Shown: one piece after another, positions 1 through 11,479 of the stretch | Layout of the letters: each line of letters opens with the position of its first letter | Position numbering within the stretch: the stretch's first letter is position 1 | Assembly: GCA_005784505.1 (NCBI GenBank) | Contig: VCAZ01000025.1 | Location: 5,706,501-5,770,500 of the forward strand | DNA length: 64,000 nt | Source: Bagarius yarrelli | Lineage: Eukaryota > Chordata > Actinopteri > Siluriformes > Sisoridae | Reading direction: 5' to 3' | Program-made: the position numbers and the translations under genes | Notes under the pieces: model-generated | What the model was told of the DNA's origin: nothing | The model's database searches: none | The model's input: the letters and a program-made list of their open reading frames with translations, nothing else

Positions 1-382
1 TCACTTTCTCACGTTTAAGCAATAAACACTCTACCATGTCAAATTGGCGCTTATTATTCATAAAATCCTTCCTCGAGGGTAAAATAAATATTAAAACACC
101 ATTTCTTATCCCATTATCTTTCAGGTCTATTTACTGGCATTTAAAGGCTGCGGAAGTGCTAATAAAATCTTCACGTTATTCCAGAAAGCAGAGAAATCGA
201 CGGCGAGAAAAGAAATTATAAAGTTATTGACATAATGAGGAATAGATGTGCTGCGCTAATGACTAATGTGAACCTGAGGGTTAAGTCATTAGGTATTGGG
301 GAAAAAATATTCCTGTCTTATAATTAATATTCCTGTCCTGGTAACTTCCTTACATGTCTTTTTTCACGTCACGTGCCTGAGC

Positions 383-413
<31 letters not shown>

Positions 414-1430
414 GAGCACAGCTGCTTCCCCAGTTCATTAAGTAAACTAAAGCCACCCTTTCTCCTCTCTGATTAAAACTAAGAATATTTTGGCTGTAGT
501 GACTAGTCTGATGTGCCCACCAAAACAAATCTCTGGCTGAGGAAATGGCACAGATGAACTGAATTGGCCCCTGTTCTGCTTCTCATTTCAGGAGCATGTT
601 TGCATTTATTTATTTATTTATTTTATCTGTGGAATTACTGACATGTCTTTTGACATTAAGGGTTACAAAAAGGGCAAGAAGAAAAAAAAGGTCTGGAGAT
701 TGTTAGTACGTCAGAGTTAAGAAACCTTGTTCACATTTATCTGGGGAGCGTGAGCATTTGAATTATTTATACTGGACGTATTTGATCGATGTTGGGGGAA
801 CCGTGCTTCTGTACCTCCTGTGGCCCAATACCACTGTCCTACAAAATATTAATGAGAAATGAGTGTGAGCACTAGACAGAGACAAAGCTTTCGAGTTAAA
901 TCCTTACAGCAGGGTTTTTTTTGAATTAAGAAATACGCCAGCTGTTGCAGGTAAATGAAAAACTAATTTGGTCTAATAGTTATTTATTCAGATATTTATT
1001 CATTTTAACATTCGTAGAATCTGTCTTCATTTTTTTTTAATCCGGTGTTTTACGTATTGTGTTTTATGTTACTAAATTTCATACTAATAAATGTGCATTG
1101 TGCATTGAAGTACCCGAGTTCAGTCCAGAATTTAGATATATATCGCATTTTGTGTCGCGATTCCTAAATCACTCTCTGTCAGCCGCTAGTATAAGTGAAC
1201 AAAGCTCCAAAAAAAAGCTTTAGTAAGGGGAATTTCTTATTTAACACCTGCAGTATATCACCCTGGTAAATTAGTAATTAAAGCAATTCAGAACGGCGTA
1301 CAGGACTGCTTTGAAGTCTCACATCTGCATGCTGGTGTGCTGGGTCAGGGACTCAGGGTACCATCGGACAAAAACCCTCAGTTGGGAGGTTTCGTACAGT
1401 ATAAATACACAAGACATACTTATATAACAA
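1..1430. other. No gene seen
   Basis: AT-rich DNA with a short ATTT run near 604-624 and the TG microsatellite listed separately. Open reading frames here are short with no recognisable protein family. It may be 5' flank or an upstream intron of the teneurin gene. Confidence 0.5.
383..411. repeat. (TG)n microsatellite
   Basis: Uninterrupted TG dinucleotide run of about 14 units. Confidence 0.95.
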
Positions 1431-1439
1431 AGAACAGGC

Positions 1440-1930
1440 ACAGACCTTTCAGTCAAGTGCTGTCATAATCCAGTCTACCAATGTCAAGGGACTGAACAAA
1501 CACCGGAGTTGCCTCTGTGAATACAAATGACTGGATTTCTCTCATTCCGCAATGTAGAACTGGCATGAGTATGTCAGTTCAGTGGTGTCAGGCAAGAAGG
1601 ACAGGTGGCTCTCCATGGTGTCCCCAAGGTTGTGTACAATGACAGATGGTAGGTTCTGAGTTATCCAAAGAGATCACAAGATATTGACGTGGAAAGTTGT
1701 ATCTTGGGATGTACAATGGCAACAGTCCCTCTGAAATAGAGTTTTAGGTGATAATCTGCTATCCATGAAGAGACACCTGCTAGATATGACTTGTGGTTAC
1801 CAGGGGGGAAAAAGAAAAAAAAATGAGTACATGGTTTTCGCAGTGGTATAAATGCGACCAAAAGAAGAGGTGTGAAGAGGGAATATAAGAGGACCCAGCA
1901 TTGAGCTTTGTAGTACACCTTTGGCAAGAC
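1440..1930 (-). mobile_element. L2-clade LINE relic, reverse transcriptase C-terminal part
   Basis: Read on the minus strand from 1920, broken frames give GVLQSSMLGPLIFPLHTSS (compare the canonical GVPQGSVLGPLLF motif), then SSWIADYHLKLYF (compare D-S-W-M-hhLqLN), then VHNLGDTMESHLSF (compare NLGV-LD--LSF) and, near 1455-1488, a GRLDYDST block (compare SRLDYCNSLL). These motifs occur in the order expected for an L2-clade reverse transcriptase. The catalytic YADD box is lost in a T-rich stretch, and stops and frameshifts occur throughout, so the copy is dead. No endonuclease domain or 3' tail was found next to it, so it is a fragment of the ORF. It matters here because the L2 clade is the likely driver of SINE-1. 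Confidence 0.8.
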
Positions 1931-1962
1931 TGTGTGGGGCGGAATTGGATTTCCTTCAAATC

Positions 1963-1991
1963 AACACACACACACACACACACACCACACA

Positions 1992-2057
<66 letters not shown>
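1963..2057. repeat. Compound (CA)n-(TA)n microsatellite
   Basis: CA run interrupted by CC, followed by about 30 TA units. The TA part is self-complementary and could extrude as a cruciform. Confidence 0.95.
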
Positions 2058-2059
<2 letters not shown>

Positions 2060-2560
2060 AGTAATAGTCGTTAAGTTCTTTTGTCAACATTTGCTAAAAG
2101 AGTTATACCACACAAAAGGAAACAAAAAAACCCCAAAACACTCCTACCATGGCTCTTTTCTAATTTGCATAAAGGCTTTATTGTTGCCTGTCACACACAA
2201 TTTGTGTTGCAGGTCTAGGCTAGAACAAAAAAACCCAGGTCATTAGAGTACTATAGATAAGACAAGAGGGGAATAACCGCCATACTTGACTGGATTTAGA
2301 ATTAGATCTGATCATTTGTTGTCAGCTCTGTATTTTCAGCTTGGTCTATTGTGGTGTGTAATTAGAAGTTTCGCGTTCTTGTAAAAGCTTAGGACAGTCA
2401 TTTATTTTTACAAGAGCTTTATCTCAGCAGGTTTGGCTGATGGTGCAGAATGATTCACGTTCTAAACAGACCAGTTATCATCCCTTTTTGCCCATTTGAC
2501 CAGTGCAACAGGGCAGACAGTTGCAGTAATAAAAACAAAAACGTTCAAACCCATCTTCCC

Positions 2561-2562
<2 letters not shown>

Positions 2563-2598
<36 letters not shown>
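2563..2598. repeat. (TC)n microsatellite
   Basis: Near-perfect TC run with one interruption by TTTC at its 3' side. Confidence 0.93.
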
Positions 2599-2599
<1 letters not shown>

Positions 2600-2884
2600 A
2601 TCTTTTTATTTCTATTAGGGTCATTATGGGGGAATTATTAAACAGCACTTTTGTCTCTGAGAAGCAAATTGTCTCTAGCTTACGTATTTAACCATGGTTT
2701 CCTGAGGGAATGAGACGCTGCATTGAAATGCTTGTATCAATCAGAGAGCATTACGTCACAGGCAGGTGATGTCATTGAGCAGGAAGTAAGCTCTAGATGA
2801 GCTTGTATTCAGCAACTCAGGGATGCTAGAAACGTTCCTCAACCGGAACTCGAGCCCTGTAGTACCACTTGTGGTCTGTAATGG

Positions 2885-3725
2885 GTAGGGTTGTTCAAGA
2901 AAGTTTTAAGGTAGTGGTTGGGATTGGTCAAGAGTGTTTAACTTAGTCAATAGGATTGGTGAAGAGAGTTAACGATATTGGGTAAGACTGGTTAAGAGTG
3001 TTTGTGGTACTGGGTGAGATTGCACGAAGGAATTTTTGGTTTGGGCTGAGATTGGTCAGAAGAGTTTGCTGTGTTGAATGAGATTGGTCAAGAGTGTTTG
3101 CAGCAGGGGGTAAACTTTGAAACTATTGTCTGAGAAGCAGCGACATCGACCAAGATTGTCTGCAGTTGTGGGTGAATTGGGGAAAAAGTGCCTGCAGGAG
3201 GATTAGGATTAGATAAGCGTATAAGATAGTGGCAGGATTGGTGATATACTGAGCGTGATATTGTACAACATTGTTTAAGTGTGTGATACAGTGGGGGAAA
3301 GTGGCTAAAAGTGTCTGCAACTGAGGCAGCATTGTTCAAGGGTCTCTGGGTTAGTAGGTGGTATTGGTAAAATTGTTTGCGAGAGAAGACACGATTGGTT
3401 AGTTGTGTTGAGGTAGTGGGTGACATTGGTCAAGAGTGTCTGAGGTAGTGGGTGAAACTGGGAAAGGGTGTCAGATAGGGGTTAAGTAGGAATCAGGAAC
3501 CACAGAAACCATGCAGGATTGGTCACGAGTAGCAAAAGTAGTGGGTTGAAATAAACACGAGAGTCTGAGGTAGTGGGTGAGTTTGGGCAAGAGTGTCTGA
3601 GGTAGTGGGTGATGTTTGTCATGAATATCTGAAAAAAGTGGGTGAAAGTAGGCAGGGTGTCTGCGTTAGTGGCAGAATTGGTAAAATGTTTTTGAAGTGT
3701 TTTGAGATTTCTCAAGAGAGTTTGC
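2885..3725. repeat. Degenerate tandem repeat, unit about 32-37 bases
   Basis: Drifted units built from the words GTGGGTGA, ATTGGTCAAGA and GTGTCTGAGGTA. The best-preserved pair (from 3563 and 3595) is spaced 32 bases apart; elsewhere spacing varies. Translations of this tract are repetitive and not a protein. Confidence 0.75.
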
Positions 3726-3849
3726 TGTAAAGCATTTACATTTATATTTCTGGCACGTCTAAATGTTTATGTTACTGCTATGGGCAGTGTTTTTTTTACC
3801 TGTATTAGCTAAAACAGATTTGCCTCCAGGGACAAATAAAGTATATCTT

Positions 3850-4005
3850 CAGTAATTAATTTAGCAGATGCTCTCATTCAGAGTGAATTAAACTAACCTA
3901 AATTTTTCTTAAATCCAACTGAGCAGTAAGCACTGGCTCGGTGGTGCTGGGAAATGAGCCCATAATCTTCCAATTAGCAGTAAGCTACCACTTTCCACAT
4001 TTTTA
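3850..4005 (-). mobile_element. SINE-1 copy, diverged
   Basis: Minus-strand copy: remnants of the L2-type tail (gcagatgctct) at the left, then the GGTGCTGGGAA body and a decayed tRNA-like head (taagctaccacttt) at the right. Confidence 0.65.
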
Positions 4006-4018
4006 CTGTGCTCTACCA

Positions 4019-4175
4019 CATTGATTTTTTTTTTTTTTTATACAACTAAGCAATTGGGGGTTAAGGGCCTTGCTCAGGGCCACTCTGGATGGCAGTGGCG
4101 GCTTGGGGGTGCTAGGAATTGAACCCCGGTCTCTCTGGTATCAGTACAACACCTTAACCACCACTTCCAACTACT
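4019..4175 (-). mobile_element. SINE-1 copy lacking its L2-type tail
   Basis: Begins after a T-run with tatacaactaagcaatt, passes ttaagggccttgctcagg and gaattgaacccc (the B-box complement), and ends in ccttaaccaccacttcc. The 3' hairpin module is missing, so this copy is truncated, and it lies directly beside another minus-strand copy. Confidence 0.8.
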
Positions 4176-4179
4176 TCCC

Positions 4180-5525
4180 AGTTTCGCAATAATTTCAGTG
4201 AAGAGTGTCTTTGTGTTTTGCGAAAGTGGGTGAGATGTTCAAAGGTAAAAGCTTTATTTGAATTTTTATCAAAAAGTATAATTATTATTTTAGCAGTATT
4301 AATTTATCGTAGTTGAAATATTTGCAGATGTGTTTCAATCGTGTGTTGATAGTCTACTACTTATTCTGACTGCTGAAAGGGAACATTTTTTAAAGGGGTT
4401 AAAAGCGTTAAAGCTCTTGCCCTCTGTGCCGCTGTGTTTTGTGGCTCATATAAGAGCGGATGAGTGAGTTAAAGTGGACTGATGGTATTATAAGTGAGTC
4501 TGGAGGCGTTCACAATCGGGAATAGGAGTGTAATTAAAAACTTGCTTTCTAAAAATGTTTGGTGAAGTATATGCACTCATTTTTACTTTAAAGTGAGTCA
4601 CATTTCCAGAGGGCAATAATAAACCTGTTTGAGTTTTAATAGCCTAATGATTAATTAAATGTAAGGACTCTGTTTGTAGTTTAATTCTGCACCTTTGGCA
4701 TCACATTTTGGATATTATTAAAAAAACAAAAACAAAGAATGTCTATGTTTATTTTGGTGATTTTAAAATGTAATGAGTACCGAAAATGAACATATAAAAA
4801 ATTATTTAAAGGACTTGATAATGATAAAGGAATAGACATGTGATAATAGCTTGTTTTAAGTTCTTTATTAGAAGATATGTGATTTTTTTTATACAAGGTT
4901 ACAAAGGAATCATTTATAAGTTTGTATATTGGGCAGCTGCGCACCGGCGACCCGGGCTCGACTCCAGGTTACTCCTATGGACATTGATCCAAACGCTGGA
5001 AAACCTGGTGAGCAACAAAAGGTGGTGGTACGAAATCAACCCTGAAGTTTCCAGATGACAGATATTTGCAGTGTTATAATACTGGTTTGTCTGCACTGCT
5101 TCAACCTCCAAAAGCAGACAGGAAATGCTGATTGTGAGTGTGTGGTGTTTGTATCGATGTTGTTTCAAGCCCTCCCAAAGTCCCTCATGTTGGTGTGGCA
5201 TTAAAAAGCAATCCATGGGTATATGAGCGAATGTGTTTGTGTGGTCTGGTTTATCTGTCGGACAAAAATTTAAGTGCTTGGAGAAGACTTCCTGCTGTTC
5301 GCCCGCTGCTGACACTTACACTCTGGGTCTTCTCGGATTTCCTGATCCAATGCAGAAATGAGCTGCAGCTGTGAGCAGAGGTGACTTTAGGTATTTTAAT
5401 ACAAAGGAGGTAAATAATTAGAGCTTTAGTTGTAACTTCTATCACTTTAATTGGATTTGTAACTGTAATCAGGTAAAGTTGGATTAAACCTTATTTAGAA
5501 ATTGTTGGTTGTGCCAATTTTTTTT
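4180..5525. other. No gene seen
   Basis: AT-rich. A small GC-rich patch at 4935-4975 (contains cgacccgggctcgactcc) resembles a tRNA B-box neighbourhood and may be a SINE head, but no A box or body accompanies it. Confidence 0.4.
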
Positions 5526-5526
5526 T

Positions 5527-5690
5527 AAGATATTTTTGGGGCATTTTTTCTTTATTGATAGGACAGAGAGAGGTGTGTGTGTGTGTGTGTGTGTGGTGGA
5601 CCAGTAGGGACCCGAGCCAGAGTCGCCGGAGCACCGTCGCAAATTTGGGTTCCGGCACCTAAACACACTACACCATGGTGCCAGCAATTT
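5527..5690. repeat. Fish interspersed repeat of the 'ttttggggcattt' type with internal (TG)n
   Basis: Starts with tatttttggggcattttt, ctttattgataggacagag, then a TG run (5573-5595) and a GC-rich segment ending caccatggtgcc. The opening is shared with a second copy at 42466-42550. I recognise it as a common teleost repeat but cannot name the family. Confidence 0.6.
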
Positions 5691-5699
5691 TTATTCATG

Positions 5700-7240
5700 T
5701 TTGAATGTTATTAAGTCATAAATTATCAAAGGTTAAAAAAAAACAAAGGTAAATCTCATTAAAGGTAAAGATTTTGAAGACCTGAAAATGAAAGACCAAA
5801 CAAAATAAACTGAAAAACCCAAATAAATAAATAAACGGTAAACAAAAATCTTCCGGTGCACAGAATCTTCCAATAATGCAGCTTGGCCACTGCAGTGCTT
5901 TTACTGTAGATCGTAGCGCACATTAATAATGTTTCCTCTTTCTCTCTCTTTTATTTCTTTATAAGAAAACGAGATTTTTTTATTCATGGATTCCTGGCAA
6001 TCCGATAAATTTGTGCATTTATGTAAATAAATACTGTAAGTTTAACTTCACATTAAAATCTGTGTGTAGACATGCGGCACAAATTACGATTTACAGCCAG
6101 AATTATTTGAATATATAACTATGTATAACTATTTGAAGCCAAGTTTCTTTACACATAAATTAACTCAATTTGCATTTTATGCAAAAAAAAAACCAAAAAA
6201 CCTGATCTGAGCTCGGGTGAGATTATGTTGACTGACTGAGACGTTGAATTACAAGCAGGCGTCTTAACCAAAAACTAAAAGCAGCAGAAGTAACAAATCT
6301 CCTTAAAACTAAAATCTTCTGTTTCTGAACCGAAACAAATGTGTATCTTCTTAGTCATGAAATCTGTTTTGATTATCATCAGACCACATCGAGCCCTAAC
6401 AAAGCGGCATGAAACAGTTCTTCATGAGCGAGTTCTTCATGATGTGGTACTGTTATGTTCAGCCCTTTTCTGCCAGAGAAAATGTTAACCAGAGGATTCT
6501 TTAATTAGCTCCTTCATCTCTGACCTTGGCTTGTTCTCCCAGCCTTGAATTTGACACAAACCACAAGAGGGGTTTTTTTTTTTTTTTCCATCCCACAATG
6601 GCACACGGTGACAAATTGGCACTAATCGCTATCTGATAATTAACATTTCTGGAGATTTGGAGGCAGGGCCTGGCTCAGCAGAAAGTCAGTGAGGCACCAC
6701 AGCTGTGTTAGAGTTTAGTATGTGCCCATTAGCCGTGGAAAACTAACGCTAACACTGGCTACAACTTTTTTTTTTCCTGCTATCTGAAAGGAAGTTTTTC
6801 GTGGCTTAGGTTTGGGAAGCGTTCTAGCCGATGTTGATGGGAATAAATCTTATAATGACTATCTGATGATTCGTCAGCCGAATGTTAATGTGAAATTCTA
6901 AACCTTAAATTTGTATGGAATTGAGGTCGTCCCAAAAATATAAAAAGTTAACTTAAGTCTCATTGAACTTTCTGGAAAGAGTAACTACGATCAATGTACT
7001 AGCGGTATACGTGTGTGTATTGCGTTTATATTACTTTCTGTCATTTTTTTAGTTTATAATAGTACATTTGAAGTCGACTGTGTTTGTATTAGACTGCAAT
7101 TCATTCTGAGGTCAATTAAAAAAATTCTGGTCGTTTTCTTCTAAAACACTTTTTACTACGTGGTGAGATTCTTTTCTTCACATATTCCAGCATAGGAGGT
7201 TACAATCAGACATAATATGGAAACCTTTGAGCAAAGTTTT
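5700..7240. other. No gene seen; contains one candidate regulatory block
   Basis: AT-rich unique-looking DNA. The block at 6440-6720 is listed separately. No coding exon was recognised on either strand. Confidence 0.45.
6440..6720. promoter_or_regulatory. Candidate conserved noncoding element
   Basis: Repeat-free, balanced composition with closely spaced TAATT cores (ctttaattagctcc, gataattaacatt) and a CACAATGG word. This texture is typical of conserved regulatory DNA near neurodevelopmental genes. It is judged by appearance only, with no alignment. Confidence 0.22.
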
Positions 7241-7249
7241 TTTTCCAAG

Positions 7250-7322
7250 GGTCTGGCTGTGGGTTGGTGGTGCTGGGGTTCGAACCCATATCCAGAATCC
7301 AGCATCTTAACCATTTATACAC
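7250..7322 (-). mobile_element. SINE head fragment (tRNA-like B box), probably SINE-1
   Basis: Contains ggtggtgctggggttcgaac and catcttaaccatt, the complement of a tRNA-like B box and the start of the head. It abuts the 18-bp minisatellite. Confidence 0.55.
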
Positions 7323-7346
7323 AGTCAAACATTTTTTGTTAAGCAC

Positions 7347-8420
7347 AGTCACTTTACAATGCTATAGTCACTTACAATACTATAGTCACTTACAATACTA
7401 TAGTCACTTACAATGCTATAGTCACTTTACAATGCTATAGTCACTTTACAATGCTATAGTCACTTTACAATGCTATAGTCACTTACAATGCTATAGTCAC
7501 CTTACAATGCTATAGTCACTTTACAATGCTATAGTCACTTACAATGCTATAGTCACTTACAATGCTATAGTCACTTACAATGCTATAGTCACTTACAATG
7601 CTATAGTCACTTACAATGCTATAGTCACTTTACAATGCTATAGTCACTTACCTATGCTTACAATGCTATGTCACTTTATGTATAGTCAATGCTTTACAAT
7701 GCTATAGTCACTTACAATGCTATAGTCACTTACAATGCTATAGTCACTTTACAATGCTATAGTCACTTTACAATGCTATAGTCACTTACAATGCTATAGT
7801 CACTACATGTATAGTCACTTACAACTATGTCGCTATAGTCACTTACAATGCTATAGTCACTTACAATGCTATAGTCACTTTACAATGCTATAGTCACTTA
7901 CAATGCTATAGTCACTTACAATACTATAGTCACTTACAATGCTATAGTCACTTTACAATGCTATAGTCACTTACACAATTATGCTATAGTCAATTACAAT
8001 ACTATAGTCACTTACAATACTATAGCACTTACATGCTATTCATTACAATGTCATGCTGTAGTCACTTACAATGCTATAGTCACTTTACACATGCTATAGT
8101 CACTTACAATGCTTATAGTCACTTTACAATGCTATAGTCACTTACCAGCTTAGTCAATGCTATAGTCACTTACATGCTATAGTCACTTACAATGCATATA
8201 GCACTTACAATGCTATACACATGCTATAGTCACTTACAATGCTATAGTCACTTACAATGCTATAGTCACTTACAATGCTATAGTCACTTACAATGCTATA
8301 GTCACTTACAATGCTATAGTCACTTTACAATGCTATAGTCACTTACAATGCTATAGTCACTTTACAATGCTATAGTCACTTACAATGCTATAGTCACTTA
8401 CAATACTATAGTCACAATGC
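7347..8420. repeat. 18/19-bp minisatellite, about 60 copies
   Basis: Tandem array of the unit tatagtcacttacaatgc, with a common 19-base variant carrying an extra T (ctttac). Copies are near-identical except for small deletions clustered at 7650-7700, 7800-7830 and 7970-8230. There are no spacers, so it is not a CRISPR array. Confidence 0.95.
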
Positions 8421-8738
8421 TATTTGCACAACATTGTTGTTAATTTGCACGTTTCATGTCTACCTCATCTTACAATATGGTTGGCGCTGTTGCGTTATGT
8501 TCCGTTTTCTATTGTCTTTTTGCACTGTCCTTGTAATGTTTGTATTGTTTATTGCACTGTCTGTTTCTGCACAAGGTTGCACACATGCACTTTATGTCTA
8601 TCCTGTTTAGTGGCTCTTTGTTGTTTTGTGTAGCACCAGGGGGTCCTGGAGAAACGTTATTTCATCTCACTGTGTACTGCATTCTGCTATATATGATTGA
8701 AATGACAATAAAGCTCCTTGAACTTGAACTTGAACCAC
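8421..8738 (+). mobile_element. Retroposon 3' end (3' UTR and tandem tail)
   Basis: AT-rich 3' module including ttatttcatctcactgtgta and aatgacaataaagctccttg, ending in three TTGAAC units, the short tandem tail typical of some non-LTR retroposons. Its end resembles that of the minus-strand element at 11146-11460. No reverse transcriptase is attached; the 18-bp minisatellite precedes it directly. Confidence 0.7.
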
Positions 8739-8739
8739 T

Positions 8740-11140
8740 GCCTCAATCGAGCCTCTACTATTCTTTAGGTGTAAAAGTAGTAATTCTTAAGTACTTTAGT
8801 AGTATTATTTTGTACTGATTTTTAATTGTGTACAAATCTTTATTAAAAGAGTGTAAGGATGACAAACATACTTTTGTCTCACACCCAAAGCGAAGCAGTT
8901 ATGCACATCGCATCACCCACTCTAGATTATTCGCAGGACGTTTTTAGTGTCACTCACGCAATGTTTTTTTGGGGTAAAACATACATTTTTGGCTATGTAC
9001 GTATTTATTACAGCTATAATATTGCTCTTCTTCACCATGTGGATTTATCCACCAGAGTTGGAATCTTTCCATTAAAGCCAGTATTTTGTGTTTGTGGCAA
9101 ACGCATTACACATTTTGCCTCTATTCATGTCTTTCCATTGACTTTTGTCTCCGAAACTTTCGCCTTTCATAAAGGAAATTTAAACCGGGTTGCATTTTTT
9201 TTTTCATTTTTCGCATTTGCAGAGGTTTTATTTTTGACAATTTACTGCCACCGTACAAGTAAAAGTGTTTGTGCTGCTTCGGTTTGTTAGATATTAAAAA
9301 ATTATTTAAAAGTTTATTCTAAGGTCACTCAGCTCCCCTACACGCTCCAAATTCATCCAAAATAAGCTCAATAGTTTTTGCCTAATTTGTGCTGGTTTTG
9401 CCAATTAAAATTTCATTTTTCTGCTGCTTCCGTTTTTTTTTAAATATTAACGTTATACTCACCCGCCCCCTACATGCCCCAAACTCACCCCAAATAGGCG
9501 CAAAGAGGATTTTAAAATACTAAAGACTATCCTCCACCAGCCACTATGGCTCGGTCAACGGGATTTTTAAAAGGGTTTATTTTTTCCTATTTAGATGTTT
9601 ATGAATGTTGAATCTGAATCTCTTGACCTGAATAATTTGACGCATTGTGCCGCTGTCAAGTGTTTGATTGGCTAATTGCACAAACATGCAGATGAACAGG
9701 CATTCGTATTAAAGTGGTTGACGAGCATGTATTTTTAACCATGACAGGGTATTCTGTCTGCATAAGGTTACTTTCCTTTAGAGCCGCACTCGTAATTTAG
9801 CTAATTGAGGGCATTATGGCCATTAAGGAATTCTGGAAGAACTTAAATAGCCCTGTTCCTCAATGGTTGGAACATCGTCTGCACAATTAGCTGTCCAAAA
9901 CCAATTAACTTAGATCTTTTCGCCATAAGGAATGCGAGTCCTTCTGTTTTCTTTTCAGGCCTTGTTTGTCCCCCATGTCTGATGAATAAAACATTAGTGA
10001 CACAGCGTAAGGATTACGCTGCACGTTATTTATTAACACTTGCAGATTATCTGGGGCAGGATGATGGCACTGTTGCCTCCTCACAGCTTCAGGATTACAT
10101 TGTGGATGAAGTTTAACATTTTTTTTTCTCTCAGTTTCCTCCCACTCTCCTAAAATACGCTAAAGAGCAACCTAGCTATATTTATCTATTTCTAGTTGTA
10201 AATGTATGTATGCATGGATCAAAAATGGAATAAATAATACTTTATAAATGAATTATTCCAAGCTTGTGAGCCTCAGACTCTCTATATATATATATATATG
10301 ATATATGAACTGTAAATCAAAATGTCCTCCCAGTATTGGAGCAGAAAGACTATTAAAAACCCTTTTGTATTTACCCAAGTTCTCTGTTAGCTGGGTGTAA
10401 TTCTGGCTGTGTGTCTGTGTTGGAGATTAAAAAGATAACCAGGCTGAAAGACCTTTCAATATTCAGTACTATACGTACAGTAGTAATGAGAGGGGAGGAA
10501 TACTTCATTCATAGTAATTTTAAGAAATACGGTGTGAAATACATTATTTCCACAATGAGACGAGGGCAAATAATGAGCCTCCATGAGAGGTAGAGATCCT
10601 CTAAGAGCTCGAATTGAAGCGCTGTGCGGACTGCATTCTAATTTTATGGCACTTAGGAGTAAAGAGTGGGGGTCTCTCTAACCACTCGTGCAGCCTTCTG
10701 GCAATGGAATATAATGTGTTTGGAGAGGTAGCCCATTATCCTAGCATTGGAGGGGAAAGGGAGCTGAAGTGGCCTATGAAACGGCCCTTTAGACAGGTGT
10801 GTGTGTATGTGTGTGTAAGGGAAATGTTTGAATATGTGTGTGTGTGTGTGTGTGTGAGTGACACTTTCCAGTACTGGCTCTGTCTTCATTAGCAGTGCTC
10901 CATGAAACAGGCTCTCTTGCTTAGCTGAGAGGAGGTGAACAACAGGTTTGTGATTGTGCATCTATTATTCGAATTTTCTGAAATTTCAAGATTTTTTTTT
11001 TTTTTAATTTACTGTAAGTTTAAAACCAAAATCTAAGTTATATTTTCTTGGTTAGTTACTTCTAGGTTTAATGGAAGGCTAATAATTTTAGAACATAACC
11101 TAACCAGGTACAAGCCTAACCACTGGCAAGCTACCACTGT
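8740..11140. other. No gene seen; minor duplicated module and candidate regulatory block
   Basis: Longest open reading frame (8859-9290, + strand) has no recognisable domain and biased residues. Two diverged copies of a roughly 150-base module lie at about 9270-9420 and 9421-9560 (shared words gctgcttc, atatta, ccaaa, aaaataagc/aaataggc). TA and TG microsatellites occur near 10279-10300 and 10798-10857. Confidence 0.45.
9640..9965. promoter_or_regulatory. Candidate conserved noncoding element, rich in homeodomain-type cores
   Basis: Repeat-free block containing gattggctaattgcac, aatttagctaattgaggg, cacaattagctgtcc and ccaattaactt within about 300 bases, plus an inverted CCAAT. The density of TAATT/ATTAG cores suggests an enhancer near a developmental gene. 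This is inference from motif density, not from alignment. Confidence 0.3.
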
Positions 11141-11145
11141 TGGCT

Positions 11146-11460
11146 ATTTATATTATATTATATTATATTATATTAGATTAGATTAGATTAGATTAGATTC
11201 AACTTTATTGTCATTGTGTAAGGTATGTGTACAGAGCCAATGAAATGCAGTTAGCATCTAACCAGAAGTGCATAAGTGGCTTATTTACAATAAATAGCAG
11301 TGTAATAAATAAGGGTATGAGGTTGATAATTACAGAGGTGAGGGTAATGAATGTACAGAAGGTGCAGTAGTGTCTATATATGGTATCTATAAGTGTATAT
11401 ATAGTATGATACAGTTATAGCTGTGTATAGTATGGTTTTAAAGCTGTATATATATAGCTG
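11146..11460 (-). mobile_element. Retroposon 3' end, minus strand, with (TTATA)n-(TTAGA)n tail
   Basis: Read on the minus strand: gcatttcattggctctgtac, then acaatgacaataaagttg and a pentanucleotide tail of TCTAA units running into TATAA units (11146-11198). Its terminal module is a diverged relative of the one at 8421-8738. The upstream side of the element (to the right) passes into the 70-bp minisatellite. Confidence 0.7.
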
Positions 11461-11479
11461 TGCAAGAAATGACAATGGA